Shown in pieces: positions 16,879 to 25,913 of a DNA stretch of 33,202 nucleotides. Source of the DNA: Hyphomicrobiaceae bacterium. Its GTDB lineage: Bacteria > Pseudomonadota > Alphaproteobacteria > Rhizobiales > Hyphomicrobiaceae. Position 1 is the first letter of the stretch. Each line of letters starts with the position of its first letter. The translations under genes and the position numbers were made by a program. The DNA is taken from NCBI GenBank assembly GCA_025359165.1, contig JANYHG010000209.1, positions 1-33,202 of the forward strand, written 5' to 3'. The notes below the pieces were generated by a model that had not been told where the DNA came from, made no database searches, and saw nothing but the letters and a program-made list of their open reading frames with translations.

Positions 16879-18108
16879 ATGGACCGTTATGCTACCGCCC
16901 GTGATCTCGTCGTCGCCCGCCAACCGGATCGCCCGACGTTCGGTCTGCGACCACACGCCGCCGGCCAAGCCGCGCGCTGGTTCCTCGAACACTTCCCCGG
17001 CGATGTCGCCTATGCCGTCAAAGCCAACGCCTCGCCATTTCTCCTCGGCGCACTTTACGGTGCGGGTATCAGGCATTTCGACGTCGCATCACTTCCGGAA
17101 ATCGAGGATGTGGCATCCATTCCCGACGCACACCTCCATTACATGCATCCGATCAAGTCGCGCACCGCGATCCGCCGCGCCTTCTTCGAATTTGGCGTCA
17201 GATCTTTCTCGCTCGACTGTGAAGACGAACTCACGAAGATCCAGCAAGAGACCGGCAATGCCAAAGATCTCACTCTGTGGGTGCGGCTCGCAGTTCAGCC
17301 GAAGAATTCAAAGCTGCCACTCGAGCGCATGTTCGGCATCCAGCCAGCCAAGGCGCACAAGCTTGTCGCAAAAACGCGTCTCGTGGCGCACAAACTCGGC
17401 CTGACGTTTCACGTCGGCTCGCAGACGACATCGCCGGAAGCCTACGTCTCGGCGCTTGCCGATGTCGCAGCCCTGATCGGCAAAGCAGGTGTGGTGCTCG
17501 ATCGCGTCGACGTCGGCGGCGGCTTTCCCTCCGCCTACGCGAACAGTCGACCAGAGCCGCTTTCGGATTTCATCGACGCGATCAAATCGGCGTACGATAC
17601 GCTCCCCGTCAGCGCAACGTGCCGCATGATGTGCGAGCCGGGTCGCGCGCTGGTATCCGAGGCCGAAAGCCTCATCGTTCGCGTCAACAGCCGGCGCGGC
17701 AACGAACTCTTCATCAACGACGGCGCTTACGGCGCGTTGTTCGACGCAGCCCACCTCGGCTGGATTTTCCCGGTGCGTCTGCTCAATGGCATTCAACCGG
17801 CAAAATCGGGCGAGTTTGCGCCATTCTCGTTCTGGGGTCCGACGTGCGACAGCATCGATCGTATGCCAGGTCCTTTCATGCTGCCGGCGACGGTGCGCGA
17901 GGGAGATTACATCGAGATCGGCAACCTCGGTGCCTACGGTCGCGCAATCGCTGGGCGGTTCAACGGTTTCGGTGCTTACGAACAAGCCATTCTGCTCGAT
18001 CCGCCGATGCTGTCGGTCTACGGCAAGGAAACCGGCGTCGGCCACAATCGCGGGCCGCACTTCGGAAAGGATGCCGATGCAGCCGAAATGACGCCGCCAC
18101 CGGCTTAG
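16879..18108 (+). CDS. PLP-dependent ornithine/lysine-type decarboxylase (fold type III)
   Basis: A 409-residue enzyme of the ornithine/diaminopimelate/arginine decarboxylase family (alanine-racemase-like fold). The lysine that binds pyridoxal phosphate is K48 in VAYAVKANASP. Further landmarks are HVGSQ, the glycine loop DVGGGFPSAY, CEPGRALVSEAES for the phosphate group, and the catalytic-cysteine motif GPTCDSID typical of ornithine decarboxylases. This points to ornithine (putrescine formation) rather than diaminopimelate, but lysine cannot be excluded. The C-terminus extends as a short polar tail. The ATG at 16879 has a modest GAAGG upstream and the frame is open to 16804. It ends 9 bp from the convergent unknown gene. 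Confidence 0.9.
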   Translation: MDRYATARDLVVARQPDRPTFGLRPHAAGQAARWFLEHFPGDVAYAVKANASPFLLGALYGAGIRHFDVASLPEIEDVASIPDAHLHYMHPIKSRTAIRRAFFEFGVRSFSLDCEDELTKIQQETGNAKDLTLWVRLAVQPKNSKLPLERMFGIQPAKAHKLVAKTRLVAHKLGLTFHVGSQTTSPEAYVSALADVAALIGKAGVVLDRVDVGGGFPSAYANSRPEPLSDFIDAIKSAYDTLPVSATCRMMCEPGRALVSEAESLIVRVNSRRGNELFINDGAYGALFDAAHLGWIFPVRLLNGIQPAKSGEFAPFSFWGPTCDSIDRMPGPFMLPATVREGDYIEIGNLGAYGRAIAGRFNGFGAYEQAILLDPPMLSVYGKETGVGHNRGPHFGKDADAAEMTPPPA

Positions 18109-18117
18109 CCAGACGTC

Positions 18118-18657
18118 TCAGATCTCGCCGACCGCGGCATCGAGCACGCTTTTGAGTTCGAGCGCGGCTGCATGATCGGCAGTCACAAAGGTGGCCGTCG
18201 CACCCGTCTTCATCACGATTTTGAAGGTATATAAAGTCAGCCGTCGCGCCGAAAAGAGTTCGGCCACCGCACACAAGGCGATGGCACCGAACAGTATCCC
18301 TTCGAGCAACGAGCGCGCTCGCCATCCGAGTTCCACGACGCCGAAAACATAAAGCGCCGCGACGCCACTGAAAATCGCGATCGTTGCGAAAGCGGTCGAG
18401 AGATCTTTTTCGCTTAAACCGGCGGCGCTGTAGCTGAGCACGTCGCGTATCGGCAAGATCTCAGTGTCGACATGAAGCGTCGTCTTGTCCGTCGAGAGGC
18501 CATGTCGCACCTGCGGCCGGCGCGTGATGGCACCGGGCGAACGCTGCGAACTTGCGGACTTCGACACTTGATACGTGACCAACGAAGACCTGGACGCCGG
18601 AGCCACCGCTTGTGTTCCGCTCGCGGCCGGGGCAGGTGCTGGTCCGGGCAACCCCAT
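18118..18657 (-). CDS. Two-helix membrane protein of unknown function, coupled to the upstream gene
   Basis: A 179-residue protein. It has a Pro/Ala-rich N-terminus (about 1-25), a polar stretch (about 26-85), two neighbouring membrane helices (about 88-110 and 115-133), and a short C-terminal cytoplasmic-looking domain with RRLTLYTFKIVMKTGATATF. Its ATG at 18657 overlaps the TGA of the gene at 18657-19400 (ATGA), so it is translationally coupled and probably works with it. It is convergent with the decarboxylase gene, leaving 9 bp. I recognise no family; the C-terminal part could be a small ligand-binding or PH-like unit, which is only a guess. Confidence 0.7.
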   Translation of the reverse strand: MGLPGPAPAPAASGTQAVAPASRSSLVTYQVSKSASSQRSPGAITRRPQVRHGLSTDKTTLHVDTEILPIRDVLSYSAAGLSEKDLSTAFATIAIFSGVAALYVFGVVELGWRARSLLEGILFGAIALCAVAELFSARRLTLYTFKIVMKTGATATFVTADHAAALELKSVLDAAVGEI

Positions 18658-19400
18658 CAGTTGACGTGCGGCTTGAGGGCGGCACCCGGTATGGTTCGCG
18701 CCTCGATCAACGCCATCGCCAGCGCCGCCTGCATGATGATGCGGAGCGCGACATGCGGCGGCACGAACTTTTGGTCCAGAGCGACGCGGCGCGCACACGC
18801 CTGCACCAGCGCGTTCGGCAGCCGGGCAGATGAGGCGCGATCGTTGACGAGCGCGCGCGATACCGGGGCCCAGAGACCGGACAACGTCGCCTGTGGCTGT
18901 TGTAGCAGCTTATATTCGAGCGGCAGGGTGATCACGCCGAATTGGGTCGTGCCGACGCAGCGCAACGTCGACTGCAGCAGCGTATTGGGATCGGGCAGAT
19001 GCTGTGCTCCGACCGCATGCGCAGCTCTCTGCAGCGCGAACCACAAACTGCCGTCGCGCTCGCTTTCGCTCAGCAACAGTCGGTCGAGATGTTCCGCGCG
19101 CTTCGGCTGTGCCCACGCGTGGCCGCCTTCGAGCAGCAGCATCTGTTGGATGGCAAACCCCGCCATGCCGCCGAGTGCTGCAAGGTGGGTGGGCGCGTGC
19201 TGTGCGCTGGCCGGTGCCAGGGCCACCGAAATTGCGTCCGACACCGCACTGACGGATCCATCATCGGCCAGACTTTTCGAACTTCCGGCGACCGGCATAC
19301 GACGGCTTGGAAACGGAATGATGATCGCACTTGGCAGTGCTGTCACAGCGCCAGGTGCTGCACCTTCGAGAACCAGCAGTCCGTCTCTCTCGTCGCGCAT
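18657..19400 (-). CDS. Protein of unknown function, helical, first gene of a coupled pair
   Basis: A 247-residue protein, Ala/Leu-rich, mostly predicted helical and without a clear membrane helix, although AALGGMAGFAIQQMLLLEGGH is mildly hydrophobic. No catalytic motif is evident. Only two cysteines are present (RCVG and QACARRV). The ATG at 19400 has a weak AGGA about 7 bases upstream. It shares a four-base ATGA overlap with the following membrane-protein gene. It is divergent from the M20 dipeptidase gene, with 219 bp between the starts. I do not recognise it. Confidence 0.7.
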   Translation of the reverse strand: MRDERDGLLVLEGAAPGAVTALPSAIIIPFPSRRMPVAGSSKSLADDGSVSAVSDAISVALAPASAQHAPTHLAALGGMAGFAIQQMLLLEGGHAWAQPKRAEHLDRLLLSESERDGSLWFALQRAAHAVGAQHLPDPNTLLQSTLRCVGTTQFGVITLPLEYKLLQQPQATLSGLWAPVSRALVNDRASSARLPNALVQACARRVALDQKFVPPHVALRIIMQAALAMALIEARTIPGAALKPHVN

Positions 19401-19619
19401 GAGGCATCCTGTTGGCGATCAAACTCCGAGTCGTATTTTTTCGACCAAATTGATTGCGCAACTGTTAACGGCAACGCAAGAGCATCAGGATGTGCTTTGC
19501 AGGTAACTGTCTCGGCGTCGAAGATTTCGCGCAGCCAACTGAAGAATGGCTTTTGACGCATTCGATTTCCTCCCTCACTGTGCCGCCGGACCACACATGC
19601 AACGAGGAACATCTGATCC

Positions 19620-21086
19620 ATGGCCGCAGCTTCGAAGTCAGCAAATTCCAAGTCCACGCTCCCAACCTCGGACAACACCGCCGCACTCCACCTGCCAAAA
19701 GTTTTGAAGGCGCTGGACCAAGCGCAGGATGCCGGTGTCGAACGCTTGTTCGAGCTTCTGCGTATCCCCAGCGTGTCGACCGATCCGGCGTTCAAGGCGC
19801 ATTGCGACACGGCGGCGAAGTGGTGCGCCACCCAGCTCAAAGACATTGGATTTGCCGAGGCGAAAGTCGTCCCCACGACAGGACATCCGATGGTCGTAGC
19901 CCATGATCGCAAAACGATCCCAAAGGGCATGCCGCACGTGCTGTTCTACGGCCACTACGACGTGCAGCCGCCGGATCCGCTCGATCTCTGGACGACACCG
20001 CCGTTCGAGCCGCGCATCGCCACCGAACGGGGCAACGGCAAAGTCATCATCGCGCGTGGCGCCGAGGACAACAAAGGTCAGCTGATGACGTTCTTCGAAG
20101 CGGCACGGGCATGGATTTCGACTGCCGGTGAATTACCCGTTGCCGTGTCGGTGGTGCTCGAAGGCGAAGAAGAATGCGGCTCGCCCTCGTTACCGGCCTT
20201 TCTGAAAACCCACGGCAAGGAAATCACCGCCGACATCGCGCTCGTCTGCGACACCGGCCAGTGGGACAAGGATACGCCCGCCATCACCTCGCAACTACGC
20301 GGCATCTGTGCGACCGAACTGACGATCACAGCCGCCAATCGCGATCTGCATTCGGGTCTCTACGGCGGTGCGGCCGCAAACCCCATTCGCGTCCTCGCGA
20401 ATATCATCGGCAGCATGCACGACGTGCGTGGCAAGATCACGGTACCGGGCTTTTATGACGGGGTCGTCAACCCGACAGCGAAAACATTGAAACAGTGGAA
20501 ATCCCTCGACTTCGACGCCGAAAACTTTCTCGGCAAGGTCGGGTTGTCGGTGCCATCAGGCGAAGCGAAATACTCCGTCATTGAGCAGGTGTGGTCGCGC
20601 CCGACACTCGAGTTCAACGGCATCGCCGGCGGCTATCAAGGTGCCGGCACGAAGACGGTCATTCCCTCGCAGGCGTCGGTCAAAATCACCTGCCGACTGG
20701 TGCCGGGACAGAAGCCCAAGGCCGTCATGGAGGCCATTGAGGCCTTCGTGCGTGAGCGCTTGCCCGCCGATTGCAAACTCGAAATGACCGGCAGGCGCGG
20801 CAGCGAGGCAGTCATGTTCGACACGGAGACGCCCGCGATCCGCAGCGCAGCACAGGCGCTCGAAGCCGAATGGGGCAAGGCACCGATCATGCTGGCACTC
20901 GGCGGCTCGATACCGATCGTGACCGACTTCAAGGAGAAACTCGGCATGGACAGTCTGTTGATCGGCTTCGGTCTCGACGATGACCGCATCCACAGCCCGA
21001 ATGAAAAGTACAATCTGTCGAGTTATCGCAAGGGCGCGCGCAGTTGGGCCCGCATATTGGCTGGCATGGCCGCGACCGCTCGCTGA
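19620..21086 (+). CDS. M20-family metallo-dipeptidase
   Basis: A 488-residue cytosolic dipeptidase of the M20/ArgE/CNDP type with two metal ions. H112 in [11 protein letters not shown]150 in GAEDNKG, the EGEEE block near residues 181-185, D211 in CDTGQ, and the C-terminal histidine in DRIHSPNEK are the expected metal and catalytic positions. The dimerisation (lid) insertion follows [12 protein letters not shown]. It probably cleaves dipeptides or related amides during amino-acid salvage; specificity is unknown. The ATG at 19620 follows GAGGAA by about 10 bases. It is divergent from the unknown pair and convergent with the bactofilin gene. Confidence 0.93.
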   Translation: MAAASKSANSKSTLPTSDNTAALHLPKVLKALDQAQDAGVERLFELLRIPSVSTDPAFKAHCDTAAKWCATQLKDIGFAEAKVVPTTGHPMVVAHDRKTIPKGMPHVLFYGHYDVQPPDPLDLWTTPPFEPRIATERGNGKVIIARGAEDNKGQLMTFFEAARAWISTAGELPVAVSVVLEGEEECGSPSLPAFLKTHGKEITADIALVCDTGQWDKDTPAITSQLRGICATELTITAANRDLHSGLYGGAAANPIRVLANIIGSMHDVRGKITVPGFYDGVVNPTAKTLKQWKSLDFDAENFLGKVGLSVPSGEAKYSVIEQVWSRPTLEFNGIAGGYQGAGTKTVIPSQASVKITCRLVPGQKPKAVMEAIEAFVRERLPADCKLEMTGRRGSEAVMFDTETPAIRSAAQALEAEWGKAPIMLALGGSIPIVTDFKEKLGMDSLLIGFGLDDDRIHSPNEKYNLSSYRKGARSWARILAGMAATAR

Positions 21087-21134
21087 TCGTCGTGCAGACA
21101 GCGTGGCGGGTTCGCTGCGCTGTCCTGCCGGCGT

Positions 21135-21590
21135 TTAAAGCGTTGCGATCTCTACGTCGTTCGCAGCGCGCCGACTGCCACCATCGAACTGCGCACCGGT
21201 CTCGATGGCCAGCGACTTGTGATGAATGTCACCCTCGACGATCGCAGACGCCTTCAACACAACCTCGTCTCCTGACACGAGACCGGAGACGCGTCCGAAC
21301 ACGTCGACTTTACGGCCCGTTACCTTACCCGACACTTTGCCCGTGATGCCGACGACGACTTCGGCGCCCTGCACGTCACCCACGACTTCGCCATCGACCT
21401 GCAGAATGCCTTGACTGATGATCTGCAATCCCTGCCCGACGATCTTGAGATCGCTGCCGATCACGGACCTTTCCTTGGCCGGTTCCGACGCCGGTCGTGT
21501 GCTTGTCGATGCCGACAAGCGAGAGAAACTGCTGTCACCCGCAGGCATTTTTGCGGAAGAGGGTTCGGTCTGAGGACGTTGTGCGAACAT
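21135..21590 (-). CDS. Bactofilin (polymer-forming cytoskeletal protein)
   Basis: A 151-residue bactofilin. Residues about 1-40 are a disordered Ser/Pro-rich tail. From SVIGSDLKIVGQG to about residue 138 there is the repeating beta-helix pattern with glycine and hydrophobic residues at regular intervals (GEVVGDVQGAEVVVG, GKVSGKVTG, AIVEGDIHHKSLAIETGA). Such proteins polymerise into nucleotide-free filaments and help place cell-wall or polar proteins in alphaproteobacteria. The M23 peptidase that often neighbours bactofilins is absent; the gene upstream on the same strand encodes a CAP-domain lipoprotein, 113 bp away. The ATG is at 21590. Confidence 0.9.
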   Translation of the reverse strand: MFAQRPQTEPSSAKMPAGDSSFSRLSASTSTRPASEPAKERSVIGSDLKIVGQGLQIISQGILQVDGEVVGDVQGAEVVVGITGKVSGKVTGRKVDVFGRVSGLVSGDEVVLKASAIVEGDIHHKSLAIETGAQFDGGSRRAANDVEIATL

Positions 21591-21703
21591 GATGATCCCG
21601 GGTTGGATTGGTTACGTCACTCCCACTCCGGAAACAGCAGCACGGCATGGTGAAAATGTGTCGGCGCAACGGATCGTGATCGCATGCGACCGAACCGGTT
21701 TCG

Positions 21704-22381
21704 TCAGCCCGACGCACCGATCACGAGCGTCCAGAACGTTTTGAATTCGGTCTTCGGATCTTGCACGAGCGCGATGCCCATGTGCTCGACATCGGGCAGC
21801 AGCAAGTTCTTGTTGTGACCCGCGCTCTCCTGCCAGCCCTTCATCACTTCGACGATGCTCGCCTGCCCGGTGCCGACGTTTTCCGCGGCGACTTTGGCAT
21901 TGTAGCCGGTGCGCTTGACCCGATCCCACGGATTGGACCCATCGGAGCCATAGTGCGAAATGCGATCCCATTTCGCCAAGTCGAGACTGTGCGCTTTGGC
22001 TGCTTCGGTCAGTGCGGCGTTGAGCTTGAGCGGCTTCAAGCCCTTGCTCTGCCGGTAGCTGTTGATCACGTCGCGCGCCTGATCGGTATCGAGCTTCGTC
22101 GCCCCGTAGTTGCGGTCGGCAAGTGCGCCTGCCGGTGCCTTTTCGAACTGGCCGGCGGGCGCTTTGTCTTCGGCACGAGCGAGCTTGACGTTCGAACCGG
22201 CCTTGCGCGTGCTTTGCGGATCGCCTCCGAGGCCGCCGCGAGTGTCCGTGTCGAGCGCTGCGGACTTTTTACCGACGATCGGATTGGAGGCCAGACCTGA
22301 GGACAAACTAGAACCGCCCACGGCACAACCGGCAACCGTCAACGCCATACCAAAGGCGACGGGCAACACCACACGACTCAT
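21704..22381 (-). CDS. CAP/SCP-domain lipoprotein
   Basis: A 225-residue lipoprotein. The signal sequence ends in a lipobox (VAGC, Cys at residue 19), so it is anchored to a membrane by a lipid. A low-complexity linker (about 20-95) precedes a CAP domain (about 100-222). The domain has a histidine in KAHSLDLAKWDRISH, AENVGTG, and the signature GWQESAGHNKNLL with the second histidine. Bacterial CAP proteins are of mostly unknown biochemical role. The ATG at 22381 has TTGGAG about 7 bases upstream. The neighbouring bactofilin suggests an envelope role, which is inference. Confidence 0.92.
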   Translation of the reverse strand: MSRVVLPVAFGMALTVAGCAVGGSSLSSGLASNPIVGKKSAALDTDTRGGLGGDPQSTRKAGSNVKLARAEDKAPAGQFEKAPAGALADRNYGATKLDTDQARDVINSYRQSKGLKPLKLNAALTEAAKAHSLDLAKWDRISHYGSDGSNPWDRVKRTGYNAKVAAENVGTGQASIVEVMKGWQESAGHNKNLLLPDVEHMGIALVQDPKTEFKTFWTLVIGASG

Positions 22382-22570
22382 CGGCTACTCCAACGCAACA
22401 AACACGACCACCGGTCGACCATGCCGCAATATTGGTTAAGCGAGACTTAAGCGCGACGGTGCTCCGCATCTCGGCTAACGGTGCCCCCTAATGACCCCAC
22501 AATCATGGCGCCATTTCGGCTCGATCATGTCCGGAGTGGTTACGGGGCTTTGGCGCCGTTGTCGCCCGCG

Positions 22571-23479
22571 TCAGTCGAGCTTACCGGTCGCGGCTGCCAG
22601 CACCGCCCGAGCAAACTCATACGGCGCTTCCTGCGGCGGGTTATGGCCGACATCGGAGAAGACGCGCCGCTGATAGGCACCGGTAAAATAGCGATGGTGC
22701 CCTTCCGACGTACGCGACGGTCCTACGTCGTCCGCATCGCCATGCACGACGACAGTCGGCACGCTGATTTTTGGTTGCATCGCCAATTGCGCCTCTACGG
22801 CGGCGTAGCGCGGATCCCCCGGCGCATTACCGAGGCGATGGCGATACGAATGGATCACCACCGCGACAAAGTCGGGATTATCGAACGAGGCTGTCGTCCG
22901 CGCCAACGTCGCCTCGTCGAAGGTCCAGGTCGGTGACCACAGCTTCCACAATAGCCGCGTCAGCTCGTGGCGATGGGCGTGCAAACCCAAGCGACCGCGC
23001 TCCGTTTGAAAATAGTGCTGATACCAGTACCTGTACTCCTGCTCGGGATCGATTGGCGCTGCCGATGTCGCGATGTTCTGGATCGGATATCCGGCGCAAC
23101 TCACAAGGCCGCGCACCCTCTCGGGCCAGACGGCCGCCACGACAGCCGCTCCGCGTCCGCCCCAGTCAAACCCGGCCAACACCGCTTCGGGAATTTTTAA
23201 CGCATCAAGCAGATCCACGATATCGTGACCGATCGCCGCCTGCTCGCCCGACCTGATCGTCGATGCCGACAAGAATCTGGTTGCACCATAGCCGCGCAGC
23301 CACGGCACGATCACCCGGCAGCCGGACGCCGCAAGGATGGGCGCGACCTCGTCGTAGGCATGGATGTCATATGGAAAGCCATGCAGCAGCAGCACGGGCA
23401 AGCCGTCGGTCGGTCCATAGGCAATATATGCGATCTCAAGCAGCGAGGTCCGCGCGGTCAGGATCTCTCCGTCGGCCAT
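22571..23479 (-). CDS. Alpha/beta hydrolase with Asp nucleophile (epoxide hydrolase/dehalogenase-like)
   Basis: A 302-residue cytosolic alpha/beta hydrolase. The oxyanion segment is HGFP (33-36). The nucleophile elbow is GFDWGG with D105, so the nucleophile is aspartate, as in epoxide hydrolases and haloalkane/haloacid dehalogenases, not serine. The catalytic histidine is in DVGHNPPQE near the C-terminus, and acidic residues in VVHGDADD are candidates for the third position. A helical cap (about 130-215) contains tryptophans and tyrosines. Which substrate it cleaves cannot be read. The ATG at 23479 has GGAG about 10 bases upstream and starts four bases after the xseB stop, so the two are co-transcribed. 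Confidence 0.88.
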   Translation of the reverse strand: MADGEILTARTSLLEIAYIAYGPTDGLPVLLLHGFPYDIHAYDEVAPILAASGCRVIVPWLRGYGATRFLSASTIRSGEQAAIGHDIVDLLDALKIPEAVLAGFDWGGRGAAVVAAVWPERVRGLVSCAGYPIQNIATSAAPIDPEQEYRYWYQHYFQTERGRLGLHAHRHELTRLLWKLWSPTWTFDEATLARTTASFDNPDFVAVVIHSYRHRLGNAPGDPRYAAVEAQLAMQPKISVPTVVVHGDADDVGPSRTSEGHHRYFTGAYQRRVFSDVGHNPPQEAPYEFARAVLAAATGKLD

Positions 23480-23483
23480 TGGA

Positions 23484-23762
23484 TCACTCCACGCTGAAGG
23501 GTTCCGTGCCAGTGGGAACGCCACCCGCGCCGAGCGTGAGCTTTTCGACTTTGGCCTCGGCCTGTTTCAGCAAACGATCACAGTGATCCTTCAAGGCCTC
23601 GCCGCGTTCGTAGATGCTGATGCTTTCCTCGAGCTCGACATCGCCCCGTTCGAGCCGCCCCACTATATGTTCCAGCTCCTTCAGCGCGCGCTCGAACGTC
23701 ATCTCGCGGATATCGGCGTGTCGGGGAGCAGTTTTCGCGGCCGGTTGCATATCTCGATCCAT
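23484..23762 (-). CDS. xseB: Exodeoxyribonuclease VII small subunit
   Basis: A 92-residue protein (from ATG 23762) with the complete XseB domain: [39 protein letters not shown], and [12 protein letters not shown]. It pairs with XseA to degrade single-stranded DNA; xseA is not in this window. The start is uncertain: ATG at 23762 follows GGGA and ATG at 23750 is also possible. The frame is open upstream through a 12-bp triple repeat, which would give an ALTT-repeat extension that I judge untranslated. It lies between the deacetylase-like gene and the hydrolase gene on the same strand. Confidence 0.92.
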   Translation of the reverse strand: MDRDMQPAAKTAPRHADIREMTFERALKELEHIVGRLERGDVELEESISIYERGEALKDHCDRLLKQAEAKVEKLTLGAGGVPTGTEPFSVE

Positions 23763-23773
23763 CGCGTCCCAAA

Positions 23774-23809
23774 GTGCTGTAGTGAGTGCTGTAGTGAGTG
23801 CTGTAGTGA
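23774..23809. repeat. Three perfect copies of a 12-bp tandem repeat upstream of xseB
   Basis: GTGCTGTAGTGA (plus-strand reading) occurs three times without interruption, followed by GAAG. It lies 11 bases upstream of the chosen xseB start, within the leader on the minus strand. The period is a multiple of three, so copy-number change would keep the upstream frame open. Slippage could alter the spacing between promoter or ribosome-binding site and xseB. Confidence 0.9.
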
Positions 23810-23866
23810 GAAGTTCTGAAGTGGAAGCGTTTGTGTTATCCGATAACAACGGACCGACGCCCGCCC

Positions 23867-24811
23867 TCAGGCTGCGGCATCCATCAGGCATTTGACATGC
23901 AGCGCAACGGACCGTGAGAGCGCGGTCAGGTCATAGCCGCCTTCGAGCATCGATACCAGACGCCCGTGACAGTGCTTGTGGGCAACCTCGGCCAGCTGCA
24001 TCGTCACCCAGCCGAAATCCTCTTCCTTCAGGCGCAAACTCCCGAGCGGATCGCTTTCGTGCGCGTCGAAGCCCGCCGAAATCAAAATCAGATCAGGCGA
24101 GAAATTCTTCAGCGACGGAAGAATACGGCTCTGGAAAGCCTCGCGGAAAGCCGCCCCCCCGTCGCCCGCTCTGAGGGGCGCATTACAGATGTTGCCGACG
24201 CCGGCTTCCGAAAGCGCACCGGTGCCCGGAAACAGCGGCATCTGATGCGTCGAGCCGAAGTACAGATCCTTGTCGGACCAGAAAATGTCTTGCGTCCCGT
24301 TCCCGTGGTGAACGTCGAAATCTACGACGGCGATCCGTTCGGCACCATAAGCCTTCCGCGCATAAAGGCCGGCGATGGCGACGTTGTCGAACAGGCAAAA
24401 ACCCATCGCACGGCTCGTTTCCGCATGGTGTCCACAAGGTCGAACCTGCGCAAAGGCGTTGACGTGCTGGCCGGACATGACCGCATCGACAGACATCATG
24501 CCCGCGCCCACCGCTCGGAGCGCTGCGTCCCAAGTTCCAGGCGACATCACCGTATCAGGATCGAGCCGGACCAGATCGTCCCCTGGTCCCGGCCGTGCCT
24601 GCTTCAATTCGTCGAGGTAGCCGCGCGTGTGCGCCAACAAGATCACGTCTTCGACGTCGTCACGCAAAGGCGCTTCGGCTCGCGTCAGTCCGCCGAATAC
24701 CGGATGGCTCAAAGCCCGGTCGATCGCGCGCATCCGATCGGGCCGTTCGGGATGGCCTTCACCCGTATCGTGCTTCACGAAGTTCGGGTGAGTGACGAGC
24801 AGTGACGACAT
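23867..24811 (-). CDS. Histone-deacetylase-like zinc amidohydrolase (acetoin utilisation/acetylpolyamine type)
   Basis: A 314-residue enzyme of the arginase/deacetylase superfamily. The histidine pair is RPCGHHAE, the zinc ligands are in [11 protein letters not shown] and [13 protein letters not shown], and the rim has [13 protein letters not shown]. This is the architecture of bacterial class II HDAC-like deacetylases and acetylpolyamine amidohydrolases. The true substrate is unknown and could be an acetylated polyamine or acetyl-lysine. I chose the ATG at 24811 because the family domain begins [10 protein letters not shown] at once; the frame is open to 24949. It heads the minus-strand operon with xseB and the hydrolase. 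Its start is divergent from the outer-membrane protein gene. Confidence 0.92.
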   Translation of the reverse strand: MSSLLVTHPNFVKHDTGEGHPERPDRMRAIDRALSHPVFGGLTRAEAPLRDDVEDVILLAHTRGYLDELKQARPGPGDDLVRLDPDTVMSPGTWDAALRAVGAGMMSVDAVMSGQHVNAFAQVRPCGHHAETSRAMGFCLFDNVAIAGLYARKAYGAERIAVVDFDVHHGNGTQDIFWSDKDLYFGSTHQMPLFPGTGALSEAGVGNICNAPLRAGDGGAAFREAFQSRILPSLKNFSPDLILISAGFDAHESDPLGSLRLKEEDFGWVTMQLAEVAHKHCHGRLVSMLEGGYDLTALSRSVALHVKCLMDAAA

Positions 24812-25042
24812 GCGTGCGGACTCCGATTTGTCGATTTTCACTGTAGCGGCAAACAGGGACTGCACCAAATCACCGAAAAAACACTGTTGCCGTACCATGC
24901 GTGAAAACCGTGTTGCATCTTTGCCCAACCACCCGATTGAGCGGATCAAACTCGACCACGCCTTAACGCCTCCTTAGGGACTTGCAGCGTTATCTGCCTC
25001 AGGATACCGGCCATGTCTTGAGTACCGGGATTCATCATCACA

Positions 25043-25061
25043 GCGACGTCGATGACGTCGC
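25043..25061. promoter_or_regulatory. Palindrome in the leader of the outer-membrane protein gene
   Basis: GCGACGTC (25043-25050) and GACGTCGC (25054-25061) are perfect inverted copies around GAT. The element stops 20 bases before the start codon at 25082, just upstream of the ribosome-binding site. It could be an RNA hairpin controlling translation or stability, or a DNA operator. Confidence 0.5.
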
Positions 25062-25081
25062 CCGTTGCTCGAGAGGACTTA

Positions 25082-25873
25082 ATGCTTAAATCCACACTCG
25101 GTCTGGCTGCCCTGAGCCTCGTGCTCCTCGGCTCGACCGCAGCCTCCGCCGCCGACCTTTACGGCGGCCCACGCGTCTCCATGAAGGACGACGCTCCAAC
25201 TGAACGCGCCTGCAGCGGCGACCGCTTCGCTGGCTTCTATGCCGGCGTCAACGCGGGCACCGCTTCGCACGACACCAAATGGGAAGAGACGTTCGCCGAC
25301 TTCACCGACTATCAGGACAATCCGCTCCGCAAGACCAGCCGCGGCTTCACCGGTGGTGGCCAGGTCGGCTACAACCGCGTGCGCTGCAACGCATTGTTCG
25401 GCGTCGAAGCCGACTTCAACTTCGCCGACATCTCCAGCAGCAAGGACCACTATCACGCCCCGACCGGTGCCGCCACGAACGACTGGCTGCGCATGTCCGA
25501 CCAGCTGCGCAATTTTGCAACTCTGCGCGCACGCATGGGCTTCGTGCACGAACGCACCTTGTTCTATGCAACGGGCGGCCTCGCTTGGGCTAACTTGAAC
25601 CATCACATGGACGACGTGCAGCATATCAATTCCGGCGCTGTAAACCCGACCATCAGCGGCTGGAAAGCCGGCTGGACCGCCGGTCTCGGCATGGAGCATG
25701 CGTTCACCGACCGGATCTCGCTCAAGGGCGAAGCGCTGTACATGAACTTCGGCAACGTGAAGTATTCGGTGGCCGACAATCTCGTTCCGCCGGATGTCTA
25801 CGATTTCAAGAACCGCTCGGACGTCTACACTGCGCGCATCGGCTTGAATTTCAAGCTCGGCGAAGGTCGCTGA
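25082..25873 (+). CDS. Omp25/Omp31-family outer-membrane beta-barrel protein
   Basis: A 263-residue outer-membrane protein. The signal peptide covers about residues 1-24 (ends TAASA before AD). The mature N-terminus contains FAGFYAGVNAGTA, which is the strand opening typical of the Omp25/Omp31/RopB porin-like family of Hyphomicrobiales. Alternating beta strands follow (GFTGGGQVGYNRV, FGVEADFNFADI, TLRARMGFVHERTLFYATGG, GLGMEHAFTDRISLKGEALY), ending in TARIGLNFKLGEGR. The final residue is not aromatic, though a Phe lies seven residues from the end. The start at 25082 follows GAGAGGA; an earlier in-frame start at 25052 is not needed. A hairpin terminator follows. Confidence 0.93.
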   Translation: MLKSTLGLAALSLVLLGSTAASAADLYGGPRVSMKDDAPTERACSGDRFAGFYAGVNAGTASHDTKWEETFADFTDYQDNPLRKTSRGFTGGGQVGYNRVRCNALFGVEADFNFADISSSKDHYHAPTGAATNDWLRMSDQLRNFATLRARMGFVHERTLFYATGGLAWANLNHHMDDVQHINSGAVNPTISGWKAGWTAGLGMEHAFTDRISLKGEALYMNFGNVKYSVADNLVPPDVYDFKNRSDVYTARIGLNFKLGEGR

Positions 25874-25913
25874 GAATAAGTTGTCACGCTCGTCGCAGAC
25901 TATCAAGATTGGT

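Noticed and set aside
19343-19930. 195-residue minus-strand frame opposite the dipeptidase start
   Set aside because: It overlaps the strong ribosome-binding site and N-terminus of the M20 dipeptidase and shows no domain.
16879-24811. Polyamine island linking the decarboxylase and the acetylpolyamine-type amidohydrolase
   Set aside because: The two genes are about 6 kb apart on different strands with unrelated genes between them, so common function is not supported by context.
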